Shown in pieces: positions 31,749-39,906 of a stretch of DNA of 64,000 bases. Position 1 is the first letter of the stretch. Every line of letters starts with the position of its first letter. The notes under the pieces were generated by a model. The model was not told where the DNA came from, did not search any database, and worked only from the letters and a program-made list of their open reading frames with translations. Both the position numbers and the translations under genes were made by a program. The DNA comes from an uncultured Lachnospiraceae bacterium (lineage in GTDB: Bacteria; Bacillota; Clostridia; Lachnospirales; Lachnospiraceae), in the NCBI GenBank assembly GCA_910587095.1, contig CAJUMJ010000060.1:1-64000 (forward strand), written 5' to 3'.

Positions 31749-33419
31749 ATGAGAAGTGACAACGTGAAAACTGGTGCGCAGCAGGCACCGCACAGGAGTT
31801 TGTTTAACGCCCTCGGGTTTACCCAGGAGGAGATGAAGAAACCCATGGTGGGAATTGTCAGTTCCTACAATGAGATCGTACCGGGACATATGAATCTGGA
31901 TAAGATTGTGGACGCGGTAAAGCTTGGGGTGGCGGAGGCGGGCGGCGTGCCTGTGGTATTCCCCGCTATAGCAGTCTGCGACGGTATCGCCATGGGGCAT
32001 ATCGGTATGAAATATTCCCTGGTCACAAGAGATCTGATAGCGGATTCCACGGAGTGTATGGCGCTGGCACATCAGTTTGACGCTCTGGTGATGGTGCCGA
32101 ACTGCGATAAGAACGTGCCCGGACTTCTGATGGCGGCAGCCCGCATCAATGTACCTACGGTCTTTGTGTCCGGCGGCCCCATGCTGGCGGGACATGTGAA
32201 AGGGCAGAAGAGAAGCCTTTCTTCCATGTTTGAGGCGGTAGGTTCCCACGCGGCGGGAACCATGACGGACGCGGAACTTCTGGAATTTGAGGAGAAGACC
32301 TGTCCCACCTGTGGCTCCTGTTCGGGTATGTACACGGCAAATTCCATGAACTGCCTCACGGAGGCTCTTGGTATGGGACTTCGGGGCAACGGTACGATTC
32401 CCGCCGTTTACTCTGAGAGGATTAAGCTGGCCAAGCACGCCGGTATGGCGGTGATGGCTCTTCTTGAGAAAGATATCAGGCCGAGAGATATCATGACGAA
32501 GGACGCGATCTTAAATGCGCTCACGGTAGATATGGCGCTTGGCTGTTCCACCAACTCCATGCTGCATCTTCCGGCGATCGCCCACGAGGTCGGCTTTGAC
32601 TTTGACATCGCCTTTGCCAATGCGATCAGTGAAAAAACCCCAAACGTATGTCACCTTGCGCCGGCCGGCCCGACCTATATGGAGGATCTGAACGAGGCAG
32701 GCGGCGTCTATGCGGTGATGAAGGAGCTTGCGGATATCGGACTGCTCCACACAGACTGCATGACGGTTACAGGAGAGACGATCGGCGAGAACATTAAAAA
32801 CGCGGTGAATAGAAATACAGATGTTATTAGAACGGTGGAAAATCCTTACAGCGAGACTGGCGGACTGGCTGTCCTTAAAGGGAATCTGGCTCCTGACGGC
32901 AGTGTGGTGAAACGCTCCGCCGTGGTGGAGGAAATGATGGTTCATGAAGGCCCGGCCCGGGTGTTTGACTGTGAGGAGGACGCGATCGCGGCGATCAAGG
33001 GAGGCAGGATTGTGGCAGGCGACGTGGTAGTGATTCGCTATGAGGGCCCGAAGGGCGGCCCGGGTATGCGGGAGATGCTCAATCCCACTTCAGCCATTGC
33101 GGGTATGGGACTAGGTTCCAGCGTCGCGCTGATCACAGACGGCCGCTTTTCAGGCGCGTCCAGAGGTGCGTCCATCGGACACGTATCGCCGGAGGCGGCG
33201 GTGGGCGGCCCCATCGCTCTGGTGGAAGAGGGAGATATCATAAGCATAGACATCCCCAATATGAAATTGGATCTCAAGGTGTCCGAGGAGGAGCTTGCCC
33301 TGCGCAGGGAGAAATGGCAGCCCAGGGAGCCAAAGGTGACAAGCGGTTATCTGGCAAGGTACAGGGAGATGGTGACAAGCGGCAACAGAGGGGCTATTTT
33401 GGAAATTCCGAAAGCGTGA
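31749..33419 (+). CDS. ilvD: Dihydroxy-acid dehydratase
   Basis: The 556-residue protein carries the iron-sulfur ligands of IlvD: MVPNCDKNVPGLLMA and KTCPTCGSCSGMYTANSMNCL. Other conserved blocks are VSSYNEIVPGHMNLDKI near the N-terminus, GCSTNSMLHLPAIA and GGPGMREMLNPTSAI, and ITDGRFSGASRGASIGHV. It dehydrates 2,3-dihydroxy-isovalerate and 2,3-dihydroxy-3-methylvalerate in valine, isoleucine and leucine synthesis. The start has GAGG 5-6 bases upstream. ilvB follows after a 309-bp gap that contains a structured repeat. Confidence 0.97.
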   Translation: MRSDNVKTGAQQAPHRSLFNALGFTQEEMKKPMVGIVSSYNEIVPGHMNLDKIVDAVKLGVAEAGGVPVVFPAIAVCDGIAMGHIGMKYSLVTRDLIADSTECMALAHQFDALVMVPNCDKNVPGLLMAAARINVPTVFVSGGPMLAGHVKGQKRSLSSMFEAVGSHAAGTMTDAELLEFEEKTCPTCGSCSGMYTANSMNCLTEALGMGLRGNGTIPAVYSERIKLAKHAGMAVMALLEKDIRPRDIMTKDAILNALTVDMALGCSTNSMLHLPAIAHEVGFDFDIAFANAISEKTPNVCHLAPAGPTYMEDLNEAGGVYAVMKELADIGLLHTDCMTVTGETIGENIKNAVNRNTDVIRTVENPYSETGGLAVLKGNLAPDGSVVKRSAVVEEMMVHEGPARVFDCEEDAIAAIKGGRIVAGDVVVIRYEGPKGGPGMREMLNPTSAIAGMGLGSSVALITDGRFSGASRGASIGHVSPEAAVGGPIALVEEGDIISIDIPNMKLDLKVSEEELALRREKWQPREPKVTSGYLARYREMVTSGNRGAILEIPKA

Positions 33420-33483
33420 TAAGCCTCCGGATGCAATATAAATAGTGGGTGTAATTTTATAGACGGGCAGGGAGAAAGGAATA

Positions 33484-33625
33484 GCGTGAAAAGAGTTTCT
33501 AAAGACGTCCCGCCATAGGACGGGACGCCAAGAAACCGTCTCACGCAGGAGAATGCCAAAAATACAGGCATTCTCCAGGACAAACTTATTTGTCCGTGGA
33601 TTTTGAGTCACAGCAGAGCTGTGAC
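33484..33625 (+). repeat. Structured repeat cassette, copy B (four hairpins) before ilvB
   Basis: The order is: hairpin 1 with nested stems GCGTGA/TCACGC, GTTTCT/AGAAAC and GTCCCG/CGGGAC (33484-33546); hairpin 2 GGAGAATGCC/GGCATTCTCC (33548-33576); a single A; hairpin 3 GGACAAA/TTTGTCC (33578-33595); the linker GTGGATTTTGAG (33596-33607); and hairpin 4 GTCACAGC/GCTGTGAC (33607-33625), followed by ATGGCGG. The same layout with different stems precedes the recombinase at 3271. The 5' core is almost identical to copy C at 60207. The rest of the gap up to ilvB at 33729 holds no gene. Confidence 0.7.
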
Positions 33626-33728
33626 ATGGCGGTTTGTGTGGAAGCGTCACAAATTGCCCTGATCGCGGAACTGGATTTGAGATTCGGTTCGCGGCTTCCT
33701 GGCTTGACGCTTCGGAATGGAGGAAAAC

Positions 33729-35402
33729 ATGAATTTGACAGGTGCGCAGATCGTAGTGGAATGTCTGAAGGAGCAGGGAGTGGACACGGTGTTCGGGTAT
33801 CCCGGCGGAACGATTTTAAACGTGTATGATGCGCTGTATCAGCACAGTGAGGAGATCAAACATATTTTGACGTCTCATGAGCAGGGGGCGGCCCATGCGG
33901 CGGACGGTTATGCAAGAGCCACCGGCAGGGTCGGAGTCTGTCTGGCGACAAGCGGTCCGGGAGCAACCAATCTGGTGACGGGAATTGCGACGGCTTATAT
34001 GGATTCGGTGCCTATGGTAGCGATTACCTGTAATGTAAATCTTCCTCTTCTGGGGAAGGACTCTTTCCAGGAGGTGGATATCGCGGGAATCACCATGCCT
34101 ATTACGAAGCATAATTATATAGTGAAGGATGTGACGATTCTGGCAGACACGCTCAGAAAGGCTTTCTCTATCGCGAGAAGCGGCAGACCGGGCCCTGTGC
34201 TTGTGGATATCACGAAGGATGTGACGGCAAACACATGCGATTACGAGAAAAAGTCGCCTGAGAAAGTGGCATGGAGAGGCCGGTATAAGGAGGAAGAACT
34301 GGATCAGGCGGTCGGCTTGCTTGAGAGTGCCAGGCGCCCTTTCATATATGTGGGCGGCGGCGCCGTGATCTCCGAGGCTTATCAGGAGGTAAGGGACTTT
34401 GTGGAGCGCATGGATGCGCCGGTCTGCGACACGCTGATGGGGAAAGGCGTTATCGATGGCCATGACGACAGATACACGGGCATGATCGGTATGCACGGCA
34501 CCAAGGCTTCCAACTTCGGCGTCAGCGAGTGTGACCTTCTGATTGCCTTGGGAGCGCGTTTCTCCGATCGTGTGGTCGGGAATCCAAGGAAATTTGCGGA
34601 ACACGCGAAGGTGCTGCACATCGATGTGGACGCGGCGGAGATCAACAAGAATATTAAGACGGACGTGTCTCTGGTAGGAGATTTGAAGGAAGTACTCTCC
34701 CGACTGAACGGCAGACTTTCCAAACAGGAACATGGGGAGTGGATGGCGCACATCGCGGAGCTGAAAAACAGACATCCGCTCAACTATGATGCGGGGGAGC
34801 TTTCCTGCCCTTATATCATGGAGGAGATCGACCGGGTGACGGAGGGGCGCGCCATCATCACCACGGATGTGGGGCAGCATCAGATGTGGGCGGCACAGTA
34901 TTACAAATACTCCAGTCCCCGCACCCTTCTCACTTCGGGAGGCCTTGGCACCATGGGCTACGGTCTTGGCGCCTGCATTGGGGCAAAGATGGGGCAGCCC
35001 GACAAAATCTGTATCAATATTGCCGGCGACGGGTGTTTCCGTATGAATATGAATGAGCTAGCCACAGCCAGTCGGTACAACATACCGGTAATACAGGTTG
35101 TCATCAACAATCATGTGCTGGGTATGGTGAGACAGTGGCAGACGTTGTTTTACGGGAAGCGTTACTCACAGACGGTCTTGGACGACGGGGTGGATTTCTG
35201 TAAGGTAGCTGAGGGACTTGGCTGCGAGGCCATCCTTGTGACCAAAAAGGAGGAGGTGGCTCCTGCCATTGAGAAAGCCATCGCTTTAAAGAAACCTGTG
35301 TTATTAAACTGTATTATCCCGGAGGACGACAAGGTATTTCCTATGGTGCCTGCGGGTGCGCCCATCAGCGAGGCGTTTGACGCAGGGGATATAGAGAAGT
35401 AG
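33729..35402 (+). CDS. ilvB: Acetolactate synthase, large subunit
   Basis: The ATG at 33729 follows AATGGAGG and gives 557 residues. TPP-dependent enzyme marks are present: FGYPGGTILNVYDAL, the catalytic Glu in LTSHEQGAAHAADGYARATG, the quinone/FAD-like middle domain with MLMGKGVIDGHD-type sequence (LMGKGVIDGHD), and the TPP-binding GDGCFRMNMNELATASRYNIPVI ending in VINN. It condenses pyruvate to acetolactate or 2-aceto-2-hydroxybutyrate. No small regulatory subunit (ilvN/ilvH) lies in the window, so either it is encoded elsewhere or the enzyme acts alone. Confidence 0.96.
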   Translation: MNLTGAQIVVECLKEQGVDTVFGYPGGTILNVYDALYQHSEEIKHILTSHEQGAAHAADGYARATGRVGVCLATSGPGATNLVTGIATAYMDSVPMVAITCNVNLPLLGKDSFQEVDIAGITMPITKHNYIVKDVTILADTLRKAFSIARSGRPGPVLVDITKDVTANTCDYEKKSPEKVAWRGRYKEEELDQAVGLLESARRPFIYVGGGAVISEAYQEVRDFVERMDAPVCDTLMGKGVIDGHDDRYTGMIGMHGTKASNFGVSECDLLIALGARFSDRVVGNPRKFAEHAKVLHIDVDAAEINKNIKTDVSLVGDLKEVLSRLNGRLSKQEHGEWMAHIAELKNRHPLNYDAGELSCPYIMEEIDRVTEGRAIITTDVGQHQMWAAQYYKYSSPRTLLTSGGLGTMGYGLGACIGAKMGQPDKICINIAGDGCFRMNMNELATASRYNIPVIQVVINNHVLGMVRQWQTLFYGKRYSQTVLDDGVDFCKVAEGLGCEAILVTKKEEVAPAIEKAIALKKPVLLNCIIPEDDKVFPMVPAGAPISEAFDAGDIEK

Positions 35403-35425
35403 TTTTGAGTGGTGAAGGTTAAAGT

Positions 35426-36823
35426 ATGAAAAGGTTACTAAAGCACCTGGCGGTTGTCCTGTGCATTGTCACCGTCAGTCTGATGGCGACTTATGTGGGG
35501 CTTGCCGCCTACTATCGCAACGCATTTACTTACGGCACCTGGATCAACGGGATCTATTGCACCGGCCGGAGCATTCAGGAGGTAAATGACGAGCTGGTAA
35601 AAGATTTCACGTATGACGGCGTCACCGTGGAAGATAAGGACGGCAACCGCTATATGATATCCGCGGACGAAATCGCATATCAGTTTGACTTTATGAAGGC
35701 GTTGGAGATTTACCAGAAACGGCAAAATCCCTGGATGTGGATTGATAGTCTTTTTGGAGGGCATCATGCCGAACTCACACCGGTTGTCACCTATGACACA
35801 GATGCCTTTGACGCCTGTTTTGAGGCGATGCCTTTCTGCCAGGATGAAAGGGAAGACAAGGATCGCAAGGTGGCGATCACCCGGATGCCCCAGGGGTATG
35901 TGCTTGTGAACGAGAGAGAGGATGTTTTGGCCATTGAGCAGGCCAGGGAGGCGGTGCTCTTTGCCATAGAGGCGTCCGAGAGCGAGGTGTCCCTGGCGGA
36001 GGCCGGGTGTTATCATGACTTGGAGCTGACGGCCCAGATGCGCGAAACTTTGGACATATGGGAAAAGCTGGAAAGATTTCAGAACTGCGGCATTGTTTAC
36101 CGGATGGGAGAGGAGGAAATTCCCGTGGATGCTTCTGTTGTCGGGGACTGGATTGCCTTGGATGATAACGGCCGTTTTTTGTTCGATGAATCGGGAGAGT
36201 TCCAGCTAAAGGAACACGCGATAGCTGATTTTGTGGAGGCCCTGGCGGCGAAGTATGATACCGTAGGTGCGAGCAGACAGTTCTTATCTACCAGAGGAGA
36301 TGTGGTGACGGTGGAAGGAGGTCTTTACGGGAACAAAATCGATAAGGAGGCGGAAGTCGCTTACCTGACGGAAGCTTTTTACAATAAAAGGAGCGAGGTG
36401 CACGAGCCAGTCTATCTCCAGGAGGCATGGAAGCAGGGCAGCGAGGATATCGGCTCTACTTATATAGAGGTGGACATGGGAGAGCAGAAGATGTACTACT
36501 ACGTGGACGGCGTTTTGGAGATTGATACGCCCATCGTGACAGGCAACACCTCCCGCAGGATGGGAACGCCCTCCGGCGTGAACTATGTATATCTGAAACA
36601 GAAAAACCGGATTCTGCGGGGTCCGGGATACGCTTCTCATGTGGATTTCTGGATGCCGGTAAAGGGCAATATCGGTATACACGACGCTTCCTGGCGTGGG
36701 AAATTTGGCGGAAGCATTTACCAGACAAACGGTTCCCACGGCTGCATCAATACGCCAAGGGAGGCGATGGAACAACTCTTCGACATGGCGGAGGTAGGAA
36801 CGCCGGTGGTAATGTTCTACTGA
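35426..36823 (+). CDS. L,D-transpeptidase with N-terminal membrane anchor
   Basis: The 465-residue protein has an N-terminal membrane helix (about 8-30, LAVVLCIVTVSLMATYVGLAA), an extracellular region of about 300 residues with two VanW/peptidoglycan-binding-like modules (MISADEIAYQFDF, IPVDASVVGDWIAL), and a C-terminal YkuD domain from about 345. The catalytic motif is GSHGCINTP with the active-site Cys, and HDASWRGKFGG supplies the upstream His. L,D-transpeptidases make 3-3 crosslinks in peptidoglycan and confer beta-lactam tolerance. It follows ilvB by 23 bp, but functional linkage with ilvB is not obvious. A hairpin CTGACAGC/GCTGTCAG at 36820-36842 overlaps its end. Confidence 0.92.
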   Translation: MKRLLKHLAVVLCIVTVSLMATYVGLAAYYRNAFTYGTWINGIYCTGRSIQEVNDELVKDFTYDGVTVEDKDGNRYMISADEIAYQFDFMKALEIYQKRQNPWMWIDSLFGGHHAELTPVVTYDTDAFDACFEAMPFCQDEREDKDRKVAITRMPQGYVLVNEREDVLAIEQAREAVLFAIEASESEVSLAEAGCYHDLELTAQMRETLDIWEKLERFQNCGIVYRMGEEEIPVDASVVGDWIALDDNGRFLFDESGEFQLKEHAIADFVEALAAKYDTVGASRQFLSTRGDVVTVEGGLYGNKIDKEAEVAYLTEAFYNKRSEVHEPVYLQEAWKQGSEDIGSTYIEVDMGEQKMYYYVDGVLEIDTPIVTGNTSRRMGTPSGVNYVYLKQKNRILRGPGYASHVDFWMPVKGNIGIHDASWRGKFGGSIYQTNGSHGCINTPREAMEQLFDMAEVGTPVVMFY

Positions 36824-36870
36824 CAGCTTGGCCGGCTGTCAGCAGATGCCGGGATTGTTTAACAAAGTAT

Positions 36871-36899
36871 TTGACTAAAGTGCGTGAAGGGCGTAAAAT
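36871..36899 (+). promoter_or_regulatory. Promoter for the serC-serA-DUF1015 genes
   Basis: TTGACT (36871-36876), exactly 17 bp and TAAAAT (36894-36899) lie 49 bp before serC, and directly past the hairpin at 36820-36842. Confidence 0.7.
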
Positions 36900-36948
36900 G
36901 AATTTTGGTTTTTGTAAACGGAGTCAATGAGGACGGGAGGAGAAAACA

Positions 36949-38031
36949 GTGTCCAGAGTGTATAATTTTTCAGCGGGTCCTGCGGTTTTGCCGGAAGAAG
37001 TGTTGCAGGAAGCTGCGACGGAGATGCTTGACTACAAGGGTTCAGGGATGTCGGTGATGGAGATGAGCCATCGGTCTAAGGTTTACGACACGATCATCAA
37101 GGAGGCGGAGGCGGATCTTCGCGCACTTTTACATATTCCTGATAATTATAAGGTGTTATTTTTACAGGGCGGCGCGAGCCTTCTGTTCGCTTCGGTGCCC
37201 ATGAATCTGATGAAGAACCGCAAGGCAGGTTATATCCTGACCGGTCAGTGGGCAAAGAAAGCTTTCGCGGAGGCGAAGATTTACGGGGAAGCGGTGGAGC
37301 TGGCGTCCTCTGCGGATGAGACATTTTCCTATATTCCCGACTGTTCCGATTTGCCGATAACAGATGATATGGATTATGTCTATATATGTGAGAACAACAC
37401 GATTTACGGAACCAAATATCATACCCTTCCAGACACGAAGGGAAAGATTCTTGTTTCCGACGTGTCATCCTGTTTCCTGTCGGAGCCCATGGACGTGACG
37501 AAGTACGGCCTGGTTTATGCTGGCGTACAGAAGAACGTGGGGCCTGCGGGTACTCAGGTTGTGATTATCAGGGAAGACTTGCTGACGGACGAGGTGCTTC
37601 CGGGAACACCCACTATGATGAAATTTAAAGTCCATGCGGACAATGATTCTCTCTATAACACCCCTCCTTGTTACGGCATTTATATCTGCGGTAAGGTATT
37701 TAAGTGGCTTCTGAAAAACGGCGGATTGGAAGCTATGAAAGAGTTAAATGAGAAGAAAGCGAAAATTCTCTACGATTTTCTCGATGAGAGCAGCCTATTT
37801 AAAGGTACTGTAAGGAAAGAGGACAGATCCTTGATGAACGTGCCTTTTGTGACAGGAAACGAGGAGACGGACGCGAAGTTTATCAAGGAGGCGACCGCGG
37901 CGGGTTTTGTGAACCTGAAGGGGCACAGAACCGTGGGTGGTATGCGTGCGAGTATCTACAATGCAATGCCTGTTGAGGGTGTGGAAAAGTTAGTCGCTTT
38001 CATGAGAGAATTTGAGAAAGATAACGCGTAA
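36949..38031 (+). CDS. serC: Phosphoserine aminotransferase
   Basis: A GTG start at 36949 has GGGAGGAG upstream and gives 360 residues. Motifs include YNFSAGPAVLPEEVL, FLQGGASLLFASVPMNL, VSDVSSCFLSEPMDV and VYAGVQKNVGPAG, in which Lys is the PLP-linking residue. It converts 3-phosphohydroxypyruvate plus glutamate to phosphoserine. Following 17 bp later is serA, giving the two first steps of serine synthesis in one operon; the phosphatase serB is not here. Confidence 0.97.
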   Translation: MSRVYNFSAGPAVLPEEVLQEAATEMLDYKGSGMSVMEMSHRSKVYDTIIKEAEADLRALLHIPDNYKVLFLQGGASLLFASVPMNLMKNRKAGYILTGQWAKKAFAEAKIYGEAVELASSADETFSYIPDCSDLPITDDMDYVYICENNTIYGTKYHTLPDTKGKILVSDVSSCFLSEPMDVTKYGLVYAGVQKNVGPAGTQVVIIREDLLTDEVLPGTPTMMKFKVHADNDSLYNTPPCYGIYICGKVFKWLLKNGGLEAMKELNEKKAKILYDFLDESSLFKGTVRKEDRSLMNVPFVTGNEETDAKFIKEATAAGFVNLKGHRTVGGMRASIYNAMPVEGVEKLVAFMREFEKDNA

Positions 38032-38048
38032 GCAGAGAGGTGAATCGG

Positions 38049-39212
38049 ATGTTTAAATATCATTGCTTAAATCCCATCGCACAGGTGGGGCTTGAAAAGT
38101 TTAGCGAGCAGTATGAAAAGACAGAGCGGATTGAGGAGGCGGATGGCATTCTGGTGAGAAGTGCCGCCATGCACGACATGGAGCTGCCGGCAAATCTGCT
38201 GGCCATTGCCCGTGCGGGAGCAGGAGTCAACAATATTCCTTTAGATAAATGTGCGGAGAAAGGCGTCGTTGTGTTTAACACACCTGGCGCAAACGCGAAC
38301 GGCGTAAAGGAGCTTGTGATTGCGGGAATGCTTTTGGCGTCCAGGGATGTGGCAGGCGGTATCGAGTGGGTGAAGGAGAATGTGTCCGACGAGAATATCG
38401 CAAAGAATGCGGAGAAAGCCAAGAAGAATTTTGCGGGAACGGAGATCCTTGGCAAGAAGCTCGGCATTATCGGTCTTGGAGCGATCGGCGTGAAGGTGGC
38501 GAACGTGGCGAAGCACCTTGGCATGGAGGTTTACGGTTACGATCCGTATGTATCGGTCGATGCTGCGTGGAACTTAAGCCGTGATGTAAAACATGTGCTT
38601 CATGTGGAAGAGATTTATCAGGAGTGCGATATCGTCACGATCCATGTGCCGCTGATGGATGCCACGAAGGGCATGATTGGCAAAGAGGCACTTGAACAGA
38701 TGAAGGACGGCGTGATTTTGCTTAACTTTGCAAGAGATCTTCTTGTGGATGAGAAGGCGGTTCTTGCGGGTATAAAGTCGGGTAAGGTAAGGAAGTATGT
38801 TTCCGATTTCCCGAATCCTACCACGGCTGGGCAGGAGGGCTGTATCGTGATCCCGCACCTGGGGGCTTCCACGGAGGAGTCGGAGGATAACTGCGCGGTG
38901 ATGGCCGTGAAGCAGATGAAAGATTATCTGGAAAACGGCAATATTGCCAACAGCGTGAATTATCCGAAGTGCGATATGGGTGTCTGCGAGCAGGCAGGCC
39001 GTGTGGCGATTTTCCATAAGAACATTGCCAATATGATCACCAAATTTACCGCCTGCTTCGGTGATAATAATATCAATATCTCCGATATGATGAATAAGTC
39101 AAGGGGAGAGGTGGCTTACACGATGCTTGATATCGAGACGCCGGCTTCCAAAGAGATTATAGAAAAGCTCCAGTCCATTGACGGGGTTTTCAGAGTGAGA
39201 GTGGTAAAATAG
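38049..39212 (+). CDS. serA: D-3-phosphoglycerate dehydrogenase, short form with ACT domain
   Basis: The ATG at 38049 has AGAGAGG upstream. The 387-residue protein has the catalytic domain of 2-hydroxyacid dehydrogenases (RAGAGVNNIPLDKCAEKGVVVFNTPGANANGVKEL), the NAD motif LGIIGLGAIGVKVANVAKHLG, the catalytic residues HVPLMDATKGMI and PHLGASTEESEDNCAVMA. A C-terminal ACT domain (about 310-387, NINISDMMNKSRGEVAYTMLDIE) binds serine in related enzymes. It is the short class without an intervening domain. It oxidises 3-phosphoglycerate and is followed by DUF1015 after a structured gap and a small antisense gene. Confidence 0.95.
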   Translation: MFKYHCLNPIAQVGLEKFSEQYEKTERIEEADGILVRSAAMHDMELPANLLAIARAGAGVNNIPLDKCAEKGVVVFNTPGANANGVKELVIAGMLLASRDVAGGIEWVKENVSDENIAKNAEKAKKNFAGTEILGKKLGIIGLGAIGVKVANVAKHLGMEVYGYDPYVSVDAAWNLSRDVKHVLHVEEIYQECDIVTIHVPLMDATKGMIGKEALEQMKDGVILLNFARDLLVDEKAVLAGIKSGKVRKYVSDFPNPTTAGQEGCIVIPHLGASTEESEDNCAVMAVKQMKDYLENGNIANSVNYPKCDMGVCEQAGRVAIFHKNIANMITKFTACFGDNNINISDMMNKSRGEVAYTMLDIETPASKEIIEKLQSIDGVFRVRVVK

Positions 39213-39218
39213 GCTTAC

Positions 39219-39265
39219 GCATAAAAAGGGCCTGCCGGATAAAATTCGACAGGTCTTTTTTATGC
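39219..39265 (+). terminator. Intrinsic terminator after serA
   Basis: GCATAAAAAG... (39219 onward) pairs with ...CTTTTTTATGC (to 39265) with inner stem CCTG/CAGG; the T-rich 3' arm serves as the tail. The same structure reads on the opposite strand. Confidence 0.8.
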
Positions 39266-39268
39266 GCA

Positions 39269-39435
39269 GGGGCGCACAGAGGAATTTGCTGCTTACGCAG
39301 TGTGCGCCCCGCGCGGCGAGTAGGGGAAGATGAATCTTCCCCTACTTGATTGTGCAGGCCCGTGCGGAGGGATGTGTCGTTAAAGTGGCGCACGGGCGGC
39401 GCTGTGAGTGGGAAGAAAATATTCCCTGCTCGATT
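39269..39435. repeat. Tandem duplication of a two-hairpin unit
   Basis: Unit 1 (39269-39350) has GGGGCGCACA/TGTGCGCCCC (39269-39278 with 39301-39310) then GTAGGGGAAGAT/ATCTTCCCCTAC (39320-39331 with 39334-39345). Unit 2 (about 39357-39435) has GCCCGTGCG/CGCACGGGC (39358-39366 with 39389-39397) then a second hairpin around GAGTGGGAAG...TTCCCTGCTC. The units align end to end, sharing GAGG(A/G)AT and (T/C)TTGATTG-like endings, but hairpin 1 stems differ in sequence while keeping the pairing. Confidence 0.65.
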
Positions 39436-39443
39436 GGTTCGTT

Positions 39444-39728
39444 TCAGTTGAGACGGTTCGCGATGGACGAGAAATCGGCATTTTCTTCATTATCCAAAGT
39501 GGCCTGAAGTTTTTTGTCGGCTTCCACGGCGGATTCGCTGGCAAGATCCATATAGAGGATGAAGATGTCCTCCATGGATTTTCCTGTCTCGTCAGCAATT
39601 TCCTGCATAACGGGCTTTAGCGCCTCTAACTGAAATGAAATTCTGGTTTTTTGGGGATCGATGTCCGCCAGGACTTTCTCCGCATAGGCGTTGATGCGAT
39701 CCAGAATGTTAAGTTCTTCGCTGGTCAT
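39444..39728 (-). CDS. Hypothetical protein of 94 residues
   Basis: The ATG at 39728 lies downstream of AGGAAAGGAAG at good spacing; another ATG two codons earlier is too close to it. The product is helical and acidic (TSEELNILDRINAYAEKVLADI, EALKPVMQEIADETGKSMEDIF), with no cysteines, signal peptide or membrane segment. No family is recognised. It is the only leftward gene in this stretch, between serA and DUF1015, and has its own promoter candidate in the AT-rich DNA near 39790-39850. Its isolation and clear ribosome-binding site argue that it is real, but its function is unknown. Confidence 0.7.
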   Translation of the reverse strand: MTSEELNILDRINAYAEKVLADIDPQKTRISFQLEALKPVMQEIADETGKSMEDIFILYMDLASESAVEADKKLQATLDNEENADFSSIANRLN

Positions 39729-39906
39729 ATGCATCTTCCTTTCCTGATTGATCTTGCTTTCTTTTACTCGCGGTGCATACTTGAAAAGCCTGTTGGTGCA
39801 CAGCTCATTGCCTATCAATAATATCACTATTCTCTTGTGGTGACCAGCTTTATTTGTTAGAATAAATATATACGTCCTGCAAAACGTGGGAGAGAAGGAG
39901 AGGTAT

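Noticed and set aside
33816..34880. A 354-codon minus-strand frame within ilvB
   Set aside because: It is a shadow of the ilvB codons; ilvB is a full-length conserved enzyme in the other strand.
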